Assembly (NCBI RefSeq): GCF_029961155.1
Contig: NZ_JASBRH010000010.1
Location: 62,001 to 126,000, forward strand
Direction of reading: 5' to 3'
Length of the DNA stretch: 64,000 bases
Source: Pontibacterium granulatum
Lineage (GTDB): Bacteria > Pseudomonadota > Gammaproteobacteria > Pseudomonadales > Balneatricaceae
The notes below the pieces were generated by a model. That model saw nothing but the letters and a program-made list of their open reading frames with translations, made no database searches and was not told the origin of the DNA. The position numbers and the translations under genes are program-made. Position 1 is the first letter of the stretch, and every line of letters begins with the position of its first letter. This document shows positions 27,182 through 37,015 of the stretch, piece by piece.

Positions 27182-28036
27182 ATGACAACTTTGTACACTG
27201 AAAAACTATACGATGGTTACGGCCAGAGCTTTGAGATTGATGAAGTCCTGTTTGAGCAGCAGACGGATTCCTGGCACCTGATTATCTTCCGTAACCGCTT
27301 TTTCGGTACGGTCATGGCGCTGGATGGCATCATTCAGACAACAGAAAAAGATGAGTTCGTTTACCACGAGATGCTGACGCACGTGCCGCTGTTTGCACAC
27401 GGCAATGCGAAAAAGGTGCTGATCATTGGGGGTGGTGACGGCGGTATCCTGCGTGAAGTGCTGAAACACCCGGAAGTGGAGCAGGTAACCCAAGTAGAGA
27501 TCGATCAGGCTGTTATTGATATGTGCAAAGAGTACCTACCGGGGCACTCTGCGGGCGCATTCGATGATCCGCGTGCGAAGATCGTGATTGCTGACGGTAT
27601 GGACTACGTACAGCAGGACGGTGAAAAGTACGACGTGATCATCTCGGACTGTACCGATCCTGTGGGGCCAGGCGAAGTCCTGTTTTCCAGCGATTTCTAT
27701 CAAGGCTGTAAAAACCGCCTGAACGACGGTGGTATCTTTGTTGCGCAGAATGGTGTTGCGTACATGCAGGTGGATGAGGTGGTAACTACTCGCCGTCGTC
27801 TGAGCCCGTACTTTGCAGATCAGACGTTCTACGCTGCAGCGGTACCAACGTACGTGGGTGGTGTGATGACCCTGGCGTGGGGTTCCGATAACGATGCACT
27901 GCGACAGGTTCCAGTCGACGTGCTGCAGGAGCGTTTTGCGGCAAGTGGTATGAAAACCCGTTACTATAATCCAGCTGTTCATGCGGGTGCCTTTGCGCTG
28001 CCGCAGTTTGTGCTGGATGCTCTGGAAGACGCCTGA
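27182..28036 (+). CDS. speE: Polyamine aminopropyltransferase (spermidine synthase)
   Basis: Transfers aminopropyl from decarboxylated SAM to putrescine. 284 residues from ATG 27182; the GTG at 27143 has no ribosome site. Conserved blocks: [52 protein letters not shown], and [17 protein letters not shown], which matches E. coli SpeE near the C-terminus. speD is not in the window. A strong terminator follows. Confidence 0.95.
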   Translation: MTTLYTEKLYDGYGQSFEIDEVLFEQQTDSWHLIIFRNRFFGTVMALDGIIQTTEKDEFVYHEMLTHVPLFAHGNAKKVLIIGGGDGGILREVLKHPEVEQVTQVEIDQAVIDMCKEYLPGHSAGAFDDPRAKIVIADGMDYVQQDGEKYDVIISDCTDPVGPGEVLFSSDFYQGCKNRLNDGGIFVAQNGVAYMQVDEVVTTRRRLSPYFADQTFYAAAVPTYVGGVMTLAWGSDNDALRQVPVDVLQERFAASGMKTRYYNPAVHAGAFALPQFVLDALEDA

Positions 28037-28056
28037 CAAGGTGATCCTCTGTTACG

Positions 28057-28083
28057 AAAAGCCGGCATTATGCCGGCTTTTTT
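28057..28083 (+). terminator. Rho-independent terminator of speE
   Basis: AAAAGCCGGCA, loop TTA, TGCCGGCTTTTTT: an 8-pair GC-rich stem (AGCCGGCA/TGCCGGCT) with a long T run. Confidence 0.93.
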
Positions 28084-28119
28084 GCGGGTGTCTGTTACCG
28101 GTTTTGTTTGGAGTCGTGT

Positions 28120-29277
28120 GTGGGTCTGCCGTACGTCCGGTTATCCGGGTTCTACTTTTTTTATTTTGCATTGTTGGGTGCACTGGTTCCCTACTGGAGC
28201 TTGTATCTCAAATCTTACGGCTTTGGCGCAGAGACCATCGGCATATTGATGGGGTTACTGCATGGCACACGCATCGTTGCGCCTAACATCTGGGGCTGGC
28301 TGGCAGACAGAACCGGACAGCGTCTGCGAATTGTGCAGATGGGATCGTTGGTTACCTGTCTGGTATTTGTGCTGATCTTCTGGCAGGAAGATGCGCTGGG
28401 GATCGGTTTGGTTATGTTGGGCTTCAGCTTTTTCTGGAACGCGGTGTTGCCCCAGTTTGAGGTCATCACGCTTGGGCATCTGGGGGAGGAAAGAGACCGC
28501 TACAGTCGAATCCGGCTGTGGGGTTCCATCGGGTTTATCGCCGCGGTGTTGCTGGTGGGATGGTTGTTTGACTGGGTCAGTGTGCGGTGGTTGCCTGCGA
28601 TCATGCTGGCCATCATGGTGATGATCTGGCTGAACGCGTTGTTTGTTCCAGTGCCCGAACAAGAGGCGGTACAGCGCGATAACGGTGATGGTTTTATAAC
28701 GCTTTTGCTGCGGCCGCAGGTGGTGGCGTTTTTTGCCATCTGCTTTCTTGTGCAGTTTAGTCACGGTGTCTATTACACCTTCTACAGCGTACTGATGGAG
28801 TCCGTCGGGTACGCGCGCAGGGAGATTGGTATTCTCTGGTCGATCGGTGTGGTGGCGGAGGTGGTGATCTTTGTTTTCATGCATAGCCTGATTCAGCGCT
28901 TTGGTTTACGCATTATCATGATTGTGAGTTTGATGTTGTGTGTCCTGCGCTGGCTCATGATCGGGATATGGCCCGATCACTTGGTCTTAATGTTGGCTGC
29001 GCAAACGCTCCATGCTGCAACCTTCGGGACATTGCATGCCGTTGGTATTGCGCTCGTGCACCATTACTTTAACGATCGAACCCATGGGCAGGGTCAGGCG
29101 CTTTTCTCCAGTTTTGGCTTTGGTGCTGGTGGCGCATTAGGTGCGGTTGTCAGTGGTTTTCTTTGGGAAGAGATTGGTAGCACATCTACGTTTGCAATTT
29201 CGGCCTTTGCAGCGGCAATTGCAATTGTGTTGGCATGGGTCTGGATCAGGCCGGAAAAAGTGCAGCAAAGTCCGTAA
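28120..29277 (+). CDS. MFS transporter, HcaT-like (MFS_1-like family)
   Basis: 385 residues with twelve hydrophobic helices: inner-membrane transporter. The start YVRLSGFYFFYFALLGALVP and the GLLHGTRIVAPNIWGWLADR loop are those of the HcaT (3-phenylpropionate permease-like) subfamily, as are SRIRLWGSIGFIAA in the middle and ILWSIGVVAEVVIF in the second half. Substrate is unknown. GTG 28120 is chosen because GGAG lies six bases upstream. It follows the speE terminator directly, so its promoter must lie in a very short space; read-through is possible. Confidence 0.87.
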   Translation: MGLPYVRLSGFYFFYFALLGALVPYWSLYLKSYGFGAETIGILMGLLHGTRIVAPNIWGWLADRTGQRLRIVQMGSLVTCLVFVLIFWQEDALGIGLVMLGFSFFWNAVLPQFEVITLGHLGEERDRYSRIRLWGSIGFIAAVLLVGWLFDWVSVRWLPAIMLAIMVMIWLNALFVPVPEQEAVQRDNGDGFITLLLRPQVVAFFAICFLVQFSHGVYYTFYSVLMESVGYARREIGILWSIGVVAEVVIFVFMHSLIQRFGLRIIMIVSLMLCVLRWLMIGIWPDHLVLMLAAQTLHAATFGTLHAVGIALVHHYFNDRTHGQGQALFSSFGFGAGGALGAVVSGFLWEEIGSTSTFAISAFAAAIAIVLAWVWIRPEKVQQSP

Positions 29278-29350
29278 TTGAGTTGTTTTGCAGTGCAGTT
29301 TGTATAGTATTAGAAGTGATAACAAATAAAAGTGGCATCAAGGAGTCGGG

Positions 29351-29605
29351 ATGAAATTCAAGATTGATATCGATATGTCACCCGAAGAGCTGCGTAAGGT
29401 TCTCGGTCTGCCAGATGTTGAAGGATTTCATGAGGATATGATAAATCGGATTCGCGAGCAGATGGACGCTGGCGTTGACGGTTATGATCCTCTGACATTG
29501 TTCAAGCCATACCTTTCAAGTGGTGTCGGCTCCATGGAAGCGCTGCAAAAAATGATGCTGAGCATGATGACTAGTCCGTACAGCGGCGGGAAAAATTCCG
29601 AATAG
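29351..29605 (+). CDS. DUF6489-type small protein
   Basis: 84 residues. The opening MKFKIDIDMSPEELRKVLGL with PDVEGFHEDM matches the DUF6489 pattern, small soluble proteins of unknown function found near PHA genes. AAGGAG precedes ATG 29351. The Met-rich C-terminus (ALQKMMLSMMTSPY) is notable. phaR starts 20 bp downstream, so a role in PHA granule biology is possible (inference from position only). Confidence 0.72.
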   Translation: MKFKIDIDMSPEELRKVLGLPDVEGFHEDMINRIREQMDAGVDGYDPLTLFKPYLSSGVGSMEALQKMMLSMMTSPYSGGKNSE

Positions 29606-29625
29606 TCTTATGCCTCAGGGATCGG

Positions 29626-30144
29626 GTGGTCTACGGAAGAGAGAGAACTGCTTTGCGTATCTTAAGAAAGTATACAAACCGTCGTCTTTATGACACGTCA
29701 CGTAGCTGTTACGTCACACTGGAAGATGTGAAGCAGCTGGTGCTCAACGGCGAAGCCTTTCAGGTTCAGGACTCCAAAACGGGTGCTGACCTGACGCGTA
29801 ATATTTTATTGCAGATCATCAGTGAGCAGGAAGCTCAAGGGCATGGAACCCTGCTGACCAATCAGGTACTGCAGCAACTGATCCGTTTCTACGGTGACAG
29901 TATGCAAGGCATGATGAGTCAGTACCTTGAACAGAGTATTGCTGCGTTCCTGGAACATCAGGAGCGTATCCGTGAGCAGATGCAGACCATGATGGGTGCT
30001 GCAAACCCGCTCACCATGATGAACCGGATCGCTGATCAGAATATGGCGATGTGGGGCGGTATGTTCACACCGGAAAAGGGGGGTGAAACGCCTCCAGCTC
30101 CTCCAGGTGCTAATCCTGAGCCTGAAAAAGAACAGGATAAGTAA
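29626..30144 (+). CDS. phaR: Polyhydroxyalkanoate synthesis regulator PhaR
   Basis: 172 residues. PhaR binds DNA and PHA granules and represses phasin and its own gene. The N-terminal PHB/PHA accumulation DNA-binding domain contains KYTNRRLYDTSRSCYVTLED; the following helical domain (LLQIISEQEAQGHGTLLT, then YLEQSIAAFLEHQERI) binds granules. A Met-rich then Pro/Glu-rich tail ends it. GTG 29626 has CAGGG five bases upstream and gives the usual number of residues before KYTNRR; a TTG at 29653 is an alternative. Confidence 0.92.
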   Translation: MVYGRERTALRILRKYTNRRLYDTSRSCYVTLEDVKQLVLNGEAFQVQDSKTGADLTRNILLQIISEQEAQGHGTLLTNQVLQQLIRFYGDSMQGMMSQYLEQSIAAFLEHQERIREQMQTMMGAANPLTMMNRIADQNMAMWGGMFTPEKGGETPPAPPGANPEPEKEQDK

Positions 30145-30340
30145 CCAGCTTAGAGAAGGAAGCTCGGCAGTAAAAAGCTTCGAATCTCTATGATCTCTAA
30201 CGCGTCCGGAAGCTTGGCTTTAATCATTTCAGCCAGTCTTCACAGGGCGCGTTTCTGTATCTGTCTGTTGTGATTAAGTCTGCGGGTGCATGTGCGCCCA
30301 ATCTCTATGGGATGTGTGGTGGCCTTATTCTGGCTAAAGC

Positions 30341-31408
30341 TCAATCGTGGGCGCTAAGCCACTTGACGATCTTGGGCGCAACGACTGTCTGTGCCTTGCC
30401 GGAGACAAATACGCCGATATGCCCGCCGCGCACTTCCAACTCTTCGTAATCGTCGCTACTGACATTATCTTTCAGTGCGATTGAGGAGGCTGGTGGCACC
30501 AGGTGATCGAAGCTGCCATAAATATTCAGAATGGGGTGGGTGATTCGGTTCAGATTGACCTGCAGTCCGCCGATGAGTGCCTCGCCTTTAATCAGTTTGT
30601 TCTCTTGAAAGAACTGCTTCACAAACTGGCGGAAAGCTTCACCCGCCTGATCGGGACTGTCGTAGATCCATTTCTCCATACGCAGGAAGCTCAAAGCGCT
30701 CTCTTCGTTTTCAAGCTGATTGGGCATTCCTAAGTTTTTCTGTACGCCAAGACGCATTGGCATCAAAGAGTTATAGGAATCGTTGAGCATGCTGCCTGGA
30801 ATGTTGCCGTAGGTTTCGACGGCCAGATCGGTATCGACTGACTTGGCTAGATGGGTCAACAGGTTGTCCGGGGTGTGGAAGTCAACCGGAGTTACCATGG
30901 TGATCAGGTTTTTGATTTTTTCCGGATTCAACGCGGTGTAGCAGAGGCTGAAGGTGCCACCCTGGCAGATGCCAAGCAGGTTGATCTGATCTTGGTTGCT
31001 GAGCTCGCGTACGCGATCTACACAGTTGTTGAGGTATTCGTTGATGTAGTCGTCAAGGTCCAGGTAGCGGTCTGCGGCATCAGGGTAGCCCCAGTCGATA
31101 ACGTAGACTTCCTGTCCTTGCTCAAGCAAGCGGAGCAGGATAGAGCGATCAGGCTCCAGGTCGATCATATAAGGACGGTTGACCAGTGCGTAACAGATCA
31201 GAAGGGGGGTGGTGTTGGCAGGTGCTCCAATCGGTGCGTAGCGGTAAAGACGGAGTTTATCCTCCCGGTACACCTCTTCCTTGGGTGTCTGGCCGACATC
31301 CACCTCTTTCAGTTTTTGTAGTGTGGTGTAGCTTTTCAGGAGTTTGTGGTTGAACTCAAGCAGCTCCTCGGCAACTTTGCCAGGTTTTAGGTGCAGTGTG
31401 TCCATCAT
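30341..31408 (-). CDS. phaC: Class III PHA synthase, catalytic subunit PhaC
   Basis: 355 residues, the length of class III PhaC, much shorter than class I. Lipase-like box GICQGG holds the catalytic Cys; the catalytic Asp is in YGSFDHLVPP and His in RGGHIGVFVSGK. It polymerises 3-hydroxyacyl-CoA only together with PhaE. The stop of phaE overlaps its region: AAGGAGTAA is directly followed by ATGATG, so the ribosome site lies in the end of phaE. The second ATG (31405) has the better spacing. Divergent from the phaR transcript end; nearly 200 bases separate the two stops, with no strong terminator seen. Confidence 0.95.
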   Translation of the reverse strand: MMDTLHLKPGKVAEELLEFNHKLLKSYTTLQKLKEVDVGQTPKEEVYREDKLRLYRYAPIGAPANTTPLLICYALVNRPYMIDLEPDRSILLRLLEQGQEVYVIDWGYPDAADRYLDLDDYINEYLNNCVDRVRELSNQDQINLLGICQGGTFSLCYTALNPEKIKNLITMVTPVDFHTPDNLLTHLAKSVDTDLAVETYGNIPGSMLNDSYNSLMPMRLGVQKNLGMPNQLENEESALSFLRMEKWIYDSPDQAGEAFRQFVKQFFQENKLIKGEALIGGLQVNLNRITHPILNIYGSFDHLVPPASSIALKDNVSSDDYEELEVRGGHIGVFVSGKAQTVVAPKIVKWLSAHD

Positions 31409-32401
31409 TTACTCCTTCGTTTTCTTTTTCAGGGCGGCGACCTCTTTTTTAAGCGAGGTGATTTCGCTGCGCATATCCTGGATCAGGTCGAACAGTGCCT
31501 GATTATGTATCTCGGCAACACTGTCATTGAGCGCACTTATCTGGCGGCGGGTTTGTCGCATCTCTTTGCGTAGCTGCTGTTGTCGCTGAAGTGCGGTATC
31601 CAGTCCTTTGCGTGTTGCCAGGCCGACCGACTGAAAATAAATGTCACGTATGTTTTGCGAAAAGTTGCGCAATGACATCAGGGCGTTGCTGATGCGGCCG
31701 TGAGCTTTTTGGTAGTCGTCGGTAAATACCGTGTCGGAGTAGGCTGACTCGTAACATTCCACCCATGCATTGTGCAGTTGCTGCAGAGTGTCGATTTCGC
31801 CATCGCGCTCTGCCAGTTGGTGGGTCATGCGGCGACCGGCTTCCTGATTAATTTCACTGTAGTGGCGAATGTAGTCTGACAGCGCTTCCTGGTATTCGAG
31901 TAGTAGACGGATCGCCTCGCGACTGTTTGCTTGCAGCTCTGGATTAGAACCAACTACCGGTGTTTCGAGCAGGCTTTTAACGCCACTGATAAACGGATTC
32001 TCGAACAACAGGTCGTCGTGGAAACTGTGGGTTTTGAAAAGTGCTGCAACGTGCTCTGGTAGTTGCCACTGTCGCATTAACAGGTCAGTGGTCTGTTTCT
32101 GCATATATTTCTGGAACTCGGAAACCGCTGACTCTATCTGTTGCTCGGAGCCGCTGTTGCGAAAGTGTCGAATCAGTTCTTCGCCGTACTCGTTAAAGTT
32201 GTGGGATTGTGCGCTGAGTACATCCATCAGTTGGGAAAATTGCAGTGGCAGGGCTTCGCCGGCGGTGGACTGATAGCGTTTAATAAACTCCTGCCAGCCT
32301 TCCGGGTTTTTCAGCTCTTCTGCACTTTCGCCCAGTGCCTGCCAGTAGGCTTTCTGGGCTTCAAGCCAGTCATTCATCTGTTGATTCAGGTTGTCTGACA
32401 C
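31409..32401 (-). CDS. phaE: Class III PHA synthase subunit PhaE
   Basis: About 330 residues, mostly helical, with a long C-terminal coiled coil (from about 260: LQRQQQLRKEMRQTRRQI, ending in lysine-rich repeats). The pattern NPFISGVKSLLETP and TSHxLSY-like middle helices match PhaE family proteins, which activate class III PhaC. The GTG at 32401 is preferred because AAGGAG lies nine bases upstream; a longer form from ATG 32428 has only a weak site. Directly followed by phaC. Confidence 0.88.
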   Translation of the reverse strand: MSDNLNQQMNDWLEAQKAYWQALGESAEELKNPEGWQEFIKRYQSTAGEALPLQFSQLMDVLSAQSHNFNEYGEELIRHFRNSGSEQQIESAVSEFQKYMQKQTTDLLMRQWQLPEHVAALFKTHSFHDDLLFENPFISGVKSLLETPVVGSNPELQANSREAIRLLLEYQEALSDYIRHYSEINQEAGRRMTHQLAERDGEIDTLQQLHNAWVECYESAYSDTVFTDDYQKAHGRISNALMSLRNFSQNIRDIYFQSVGLATRKGLDTALQRQQQLRKEMRQTRRQISALNDSVAEIHNQALFDLIQDMRSEITSLKKEVAALKKKTKE

Positions 32402-32562
32402 GGCTGTGGTCTCCTTCGATGGTGCCATCGCTCGCGCGCTGGGCGAGTCGGCAATTCGCTTGTCGCTGATTAAAGCTACTGATCCCTATAATCAGCAAAG
32501 CCTAACAAACATTAGAAATACTATTACAACTGAACTGTAACTTACACCTGTCTGCCCATGCG

Positions 32563-33432
32563 CTATTTTGCGACAGGAAGCATTTCAACAAGATGTCGTG
32601 CAGCGTTGGATAGCGTTCGATCGCGGTGGTGAATTACACCAAGTTGACGTTGCACGGGCTCTGCATCGACGGGTAGTGCTTTTAGGTCATCTCTGACCAG
32701 GGATTCGGGCAGTAGGCTCCAGCCCAAACCGATCGTCACCATCATGCGGATTGTATCCAGATAATTGGTCGACATGCCTGCATTTAGTTGCAGGCCGTGA
32801 CGCGCAAAGAGCTGCTCGACCAGCTCGCGGGTAAAGGTGTTTTGATCCGGCAGTATCGCTGTGTACTGGGTCAGCTCCGCGAGACTTACCTGGTCCTTAT
32901 CCGCTAGTGGGTGGTCACGGGACACTACGTAGCACAAAACATCCTGCCAGATTGGAATTGATTTGATGCTTTTGTCCGGCGATAGGGAAAGCGTAATCAG
33001 GGCCAGTTCAAGATCGCCACGCAGAACGCCTTCGTAGGCGACTTCAGATTCATCAAATCGAAGATCCAATTGCACCTTTGGGTAGCGTGCGCTGAATGCG
33101 CGCAGCACAGGTGGTAGTCGGTGCAGGCTGATGTGATGACTCGCCGCGAGCGACAGGGTGCCGGTCACCTCGCCTGACAAGTTGCTGATAGCGCGGCGTG
33201 CGTCTTCCAGTTCCATAAGGATCTGGTGCGCGCGAGGTAGCAAAGCTTGACCGGCCTCAGTGAGTGAAACGCGGCGGCCGATACGGTCAAACAGACGGCT
33301 ATCCAGTTGGTCTTCCAGTAGAGCCACTCGTTTACTGATAGCGGACTGGGTTAGGAAAAGTTGGTTGGCGGCCTTGGAAAATGACTCGGTATTGGCGACG
33401 GCTACAAAGGCCTGCAGGGTGTTGGTATCCAT
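32563..33432 (-). CDS. LysR-family transcriptional regulator divergent from leuC
   Basis: 289 residues. N-terminal winged helix-turn-helix (TLQAFVAVANTESFSKAANQ, LTQSAISKRVALLED), then the LysR substrate-binding domain. GGAGG lies seven bases before ATG 33432. It faces leuCDB, as does the LysR gene at the same place in Pseudomonas, and a T-N11-A palindrome lies in the intergenic region. It may activate leu genes in response to an isopropylmalate-type ligand; the ligand is inference. Confidence 0.92.
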   Translation of the reverse strand: MDTNTLQAFVAVANTESFSKAANQLFLTQSAISKRVALLEDQLDSRLFDRIGRRVSLTEAGQALLPRAHQILMELEDARRAISNLSGEVTGTLSLAASHHISLHRLPPVLRAFSARYPKVQLDLRFDESEVAYEGVLRGDLELALITLSLSPDKSIKSIPIWQDVLCYVVSRDHPLADKDQVSLAELTQYTAILPDQNTFTRELVEQLFARHGLQLNAGMSTNYLDTIRMMVTIGLGWSLLPESLVRDDLKALPVDAEPVQRQLGVIHHRDRTLSNAARHLVEMLPVAK

Positions 33433-33466
33433 CAAAATTCCTCCAGAGATATCTCCATTGTTTTCT

Positions 33467-33481
33467 ATTCCTATATGGAAT
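33467..33481. promoter_or_regulatory. LysR-type recognition palindrome
   Basis: ATTCC-TATAT-GGAAT is a perfect 5+5 inverted repeat with T-N11-A inside. Its centre is about 65 bp upstream of the start predicted from the leuC promoter candidate, the standard position of a LysR activation site, and it is 35 bp from the regulator's own ATG. Confidence 0.72.
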
Positions 33482-33503
33482 TCAATGAATAAAAAATATG
33501 AAT

Positions 33504-33532
33504 TTGTGTTGTTTGAAAGGGTGTTCTAGGAT
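33504..33532 (+). promoter_or_regulatory. Candidate leuC promoter
   Basis: TTGTGT (33504-33509), 17 bases, TAGGAT (33527-33532). Both hexamers are imperfect, which suits an activator-dependent promoter. No leucine leader peptide is visible before leuC. Confidence 0.5.
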
Positions 33533-33609
33533 GGATTCATCAAATGGAGAGACGCCCATAAACGTGAGCCGGGGCGGCTGTCTGAAATAAGAAAAGTGAG
33601 GAATTCACA

Positions 33610-35031
33610 ATGGCTGGCAAGACCCTTTACGACAAACTCTTCGAGGCGCATTTGGTGCGTCAGAACGATGACGGTAGCTCTTTGATTTACATCGACCGTC
33701 AGGTACTGCACGAGGTAACTTCTCCGCAGGCGTTTGAAGGTCTGCGACTGGCGGGTCGTCAGCCTTGGCGTATCGATGCGAACATCGCAACGCCAGATCA
33801 CAACGTGCCTACCACTGAACGCTCCGGCGGCGTTGATGAGATCAAAGACCCGGTTTCCAAGATTCAGGTAAAAACACTGGATGCGAACTGTGATGAGTTC
33901 GGCATCCTGGAGTTCAAGATGAACGATCAGCGTCAGGGTATCGTTCACGTGATGGCGCCAGAGCAGGGGGCAATCCTGCCGGGCGTAACTGCCGTATGTG
34001 GTGATTCCCACACCGCGACTCTGGGTGCGCTGGGTGCATTGGCACACGGCGTAGGTACCTCCGAGGTTGAGCACGTACTGGCAACCCAGTGTCTGATCAC
34101 CAAGAAGATGAAGAACATGCTGGTGCGTGTTGATGGTGAGCTGGGCCCAGGTGTCACCCCTAAAGATGTAGTGCTGCATGTTATCGGCTTGATCGGTACG
34201 GCTGGTGGTACCGGTTACGCGATCGAGTTCGGCGGCGATGTATTCCGCAACATGTCGATGGAAGGTCGTATGACCGTCTGCAACATGGCGATCGAAGCGG
34301 GTGCGCGTGTTGGTCTGGTATCAGTTGACCAGATTACGCTGGATTACGTAAACGGTCGTACATACGCACCTAAGGGTGAACAGTGGGATCAGGCGGTTGA
34401 AGCGTGGAAAAATCTGGTATCCGACGACGATGCAGAGTTCGATGAAGTCGTTGTGATCAACGGTGCCGACATCGAACCGCAGGTAACCTGGGGTACATCT
34501 CCAGAGATGGTGGTAAGCGTTAATGATACTGTGCCAAACCCGGCAAACGAATCCGATCAGGTTAAGGTGGACGGTATTAACCGTGCTTTGGCGTACATGG
34601 GCTTGAGCGCAGATCAGAAGATCACCGATATCAAGCTGGATCGTGTGTTTATAGGCTCCTGCACCAACTCCCGTATCGAAGACCTGCGCTCTGCGGCGGA
34701 AGTTGTGAAAGGCCGCAAGGTTGCGGATACCATCATCCAAGCCCTGGTGGTGCCGGGTTCCGGTCTGGTGAAAGAGCAGGCGGAAGCGGAAGGTTTGGAC
34801 AAGATCTTTACCGAAGCGGGCCTGGAATGGCGTGAGCCGGGGTGCTCCATGTGTCTGGCAATGAACCCGGACAAGCTGGGTGCGGGTGAGCACTGTGCAT
34901 CTACCTCCAACCGTAACTTCGAAGGTCGTCAGGGCTTTGGTGGTCGTACTCACCTGGTGAGCCCGGCGATGGCGGCAGCGGCGGCAATTGCAGGTCACTT
35001 CGTTGACGTGCGCGAATTTGTTAAGCAGTAA
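33610..35031 (+). CDS. leuC: 3-isopropylmalate dehydratase large subunit
   Basis: 473 residues, aconitase-family. With LeuD it isomerises 2- to 3-isopropylmalate. [4Fe-4S] cysteines: C351 in [12 protein letters not shown] and C412/C415 in CSMC. Other motifs: [12 protein letters not shown] and the NRNFEGRQG segment near the end. GTGAGG lies upstream of ATG 33610. First gene of leuCDB, 16 bp before leuD. Confidence 0.97.
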   Translation: MAGKTLYDKLFEAHLVRQNDDGSSLIYIDRQVLHEVTSPQAFEGLRLAGRQPWRIDANIATPDHNVPTTERSGGVDEIKDPVSKIQVKTLDANCDEFGILEFKMNDQRQGIVHVMAPEQGAILPGVTAVCGDSHTATLGALGALAHGVGTSEVEHVLATQCLITKKMKNMLVRVDGELGPGVTPKDVVLHVIGLIGTAGGTGYAIEFGGDVFRNMSMEGRMTVCNMAIEAGARVGLVSVDQITLDYVNGRTYAPKGEQWDQAVEAWKNLVSDDDAEFDEVVVINGADIEPQVTWGTSPEMVVSVNDTVPNPANESDQVKVDGINRALAYMGLSADQKITDIKLDRVFIGSCTNSRIEDLRSAAEVVKGRKVADTIIQALVVPGSGLVKEQAEAEGLDKIFTEAGLEWREPGCSMCLAMNPDKLGAGEHCASTSNRNFEGRQGFGGRTHLVSPAMAAAAAIAGHFVDVREFVKQ

Positions 35032-35047
35032 GGACTGGAGAGCGATA

Positions 35048-35695
35048 ATGAAAAAATTTACCAAAATGACCGGTATCGCGGCTCCTCTGGATCGCGCCAA
35101 CGTTGATACTGATATGATCATCCCTAAGCAGTTTTTGAAGTCGATCAAGCGTTCAGGCTTTGGCCCGAACCTGTTTGATGAGCTGCGTTACCTGGATGAA
35201 GGTCAGCCGGATCAGGATTGCAGCGGTCGTCCATTGAATGAAGAGTTTGTGCTGAACAAGCCGCGCTACAACGGCACCAGCATTCTGTTGGCGCGTGAAA
35301 ACTTTGGCTGTGGTTCCAGTCGTGAGCACGCACCTTGGGCGTTGGAAGACTTCGGTATTCGCGTGGTTATCGCACCAAGCTTTGCTGAGATCTTCTTCAA
35401 TAACTGTTTCAAAAACGGCTTGCTGCCGATCGTGCTGAGTGATGAGCAGGTGGATCAGCTGTTCAAGGAAGTGGAAGCGAATGAAGGTTATGAGCTGACT
35501 GTCGACCTGGAAAGTCAGGTTGTAGTGACACCGTCCGGTGCCGAGATGGCGTTCGAGGTGGATGAATTCCGCAAGCACTGTCTGCTGAATGGTCTGGACG
35601 ATATCGGTCTTACGCTGCAATATGCTGATGAGATAAAGGCGTACGAAGCGAAAGCTCGCCAGCAGTCTCCATGGCTGTTTGACGCAATCAAATAA
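35048..35695 (+). CDS. leuD: 3-isopropylmalate dehydratase small subunit
   Basis: 215 residues, swivel domain of the LeuCD isomerase. ATG 35048 gives the canonical [20 protein letters not shown] start, with GGAGAG upstream; the earlier in-frame ATG lies inside leuC. The substrate-contacting [17 protein letters not shown] motif is present. A hairpin-rich spacer of 85 bp then leads to leuB. Confidence 0.97.
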   Translation: MKKFTKMTGIAAPLDRANVDTDMIIPKQFLKSIKRSGFGPNLFDELRYLDEGQPDQDCSGRPLNEEFVLNKPRYNGTSILLARENFGCGSSREHAPWALEDFGIRVVIAPSFAEIFFNNCFKNGLLPIVLSDEQVDQLFKEVEANEGYELTVDLESQVVVTPSGAEMAFEVDEFRKHCLLNGLDDIGLTLQYADEIKAYEAKARQQSPWLFDAIK

Positions 35696-35780
35696 AATTC
35701 CGGCTCCCGTCCCTGTGGTGGGAGTCTTGCCGAATTAACGCCCCGGGATGAACGGCTCGGGGTTAGGGAAAGGTTTACAA

Positions 35781-36863
35781 ATGTCTAAGAACGTATTGAT
35801 TCTGCCAGGTGATGGCATCGGTCCTGAGATTGTTGCTGAAGCACGTCGCGTGCTGGAGCTGGTTAATGAGCAGGACAGCCTGGGTCTGGAGCTGAACGAA
35901 GCGCTGGTAGGTGGTGCTGCAATCGATGCAGACGGTGTGCCGCTGCCTGAAGCAACCCTGGATGCAGCAAAAGCGGCTGATGCGATCTTGCTGGGTGCGG
36001 TAGGTGGTCCTAAGTGGGATACCAACCCTGATTTCCAGATCCGTCCTGAGAAGGGGTTGCTGGGTATTCGCTCTAACCTGGGTCTGTTCGGCAACCTGCG
36101 TCCTGCAATCCTGTACCCGCAGCTGGCGGACGCGTCTACCCTGAAACCTGAAGTCGTAGCTGGTCTGGATATCCTGATCGTGCGTGAACTGACCGGTGGT
36201 ATCTACTTCGGTCAGCCGCGTGGTGTGCGTGAGAAAGAGGGCGGCATTCGCGAGGGCTACAACACCTACGTTTACGATGAGAAAGAAATCCGTCGTATCG
36301 GTCGTGTAGCATTCGAGGCTGCGATGGCCCGCGGTAAGCGTCTGTGTTCCGTCGATAAAGCCAACGTACTGGAAGTAACCGTGCTGTGGCGTGAAATTAT
36401 GGATGATCTGGCGAAAGAATATCCTGAAGTTGAGCTGAGCCACATGTACGTGGACAACGCGGCGATGCAGCTGGTGCGCGCACCTAAGCAGTTCGACGTA
36501 ATGGTAACCGGCAACATGTTCGGTGATATTTTGTCTGACGCTGCTGCAATGCTGACTGGTTCGATTGGTATGCTGCCATCTGCGTCTCTGGACGAAGACG
36601 GTAAAGGTATGTACGAGCCGTGCCACGGTTCTGCGCCAGATATCGCAGGTCAGGGTATCGCTAACCCGCTGGCAACCATTCTGTCTGCTGCAATGATGCT
36701 GCGTTACTCCCTGAATGCAGGTGAGACTGCGGATCGTATCGAAGCGGCAGTAAGCTCCGTACTGGATCAGAACCTGCGTACTGCAGATATCTGGTCTGAA
36801 GGTATGCAGAAAGTCAGCACATCCGAAATGGGTGATGCTGTAGTTGCTGCGCTTAAGGCCTGA
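35781..36863 (+). CDS. leuB: 3-isopropylmalate dehydrogenase
   Basis: 360 residues. NAD-dependent oxidative decarboxylation of 3-isopropylmalate. ATG 35781 with AAAGG seven bases upstream gives [15 protein letters not shown], the usual start. Motifs: [61 protein letters not shown]. Followed by a terminator-like hairpin at 36948. Confidence 0.97.
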   Translation: MSKNVLILPGDGIGPEIVAEARRVLELVNEQDSLGLELNEALVGGAAIDADGVPLPEATLDAAKAADAILLGAVGGPKWDTNPDFQIRPEKGLLGIRSNLGLFGNLRPAILYPQLADASTLKPEVVAGLDILIVRELTGGIYFGQPRGVREKEGGIREGYNTYVYDEKEIRRIGRVAFEAAMARGKRLCSVDKANVLEVTVLWREIMDDLAKEYPEVELSHMYVDNAAMQLVRAPKQFDVMVTGNMFGDILSDAAAMLTGSIGMLPSASLDEDGKGMYEPCHGSAPDIAGQGIANPLATILSAAMMLRYSLNAGETADRIEAAVSSVLDQNLRTADIWSEGMQKVSTSEMGDAVVAALKA

Positions 36864-36947
36864 TTTATCAGGGATTGCGCAGAAAGACGGATAGCCTGAA
36901 AGCGCTATTTGTTGCATAATGATGCGCTGCTTTAAACGGCAGTATCT

Positions 36948-36986
36948 ATCGGCCTCTGCAGGTAGCAGGGGCCGATTTGTTATTTT
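36948..36986 (+). terminator. Terminator-like hairpin between leuB and asd
   Basis: ATCGGCCTCTGC, loop AGGTA, GCAGGGGCCGAT (12-pair stem, one wobble), followed by TTGTTATTTT. It ends only about 30 bases before the asd start codon, so it may be either a leuB terminator or an attenuator in the asd leader. Confidence 0.75.
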
Positions 36987-37015
36987 GAGAACAATCCGAG
37001 TTTTTGGTGAAACAG

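Noticed and set aside
30145-30340. Possible gene or terminator between phaR and phaC
   Set aside because: No frame with coding character and no stem with a T run on either strand; only short imperfect repeats of AAGCTT-type sequence are seen.
35702-35740. GC-rich hairpin between leuD and leuB as a terminator
   Set aside because: The stem is interrupted and no T run follows; leuCDB are most likely one transcript. It may only be a processing site.
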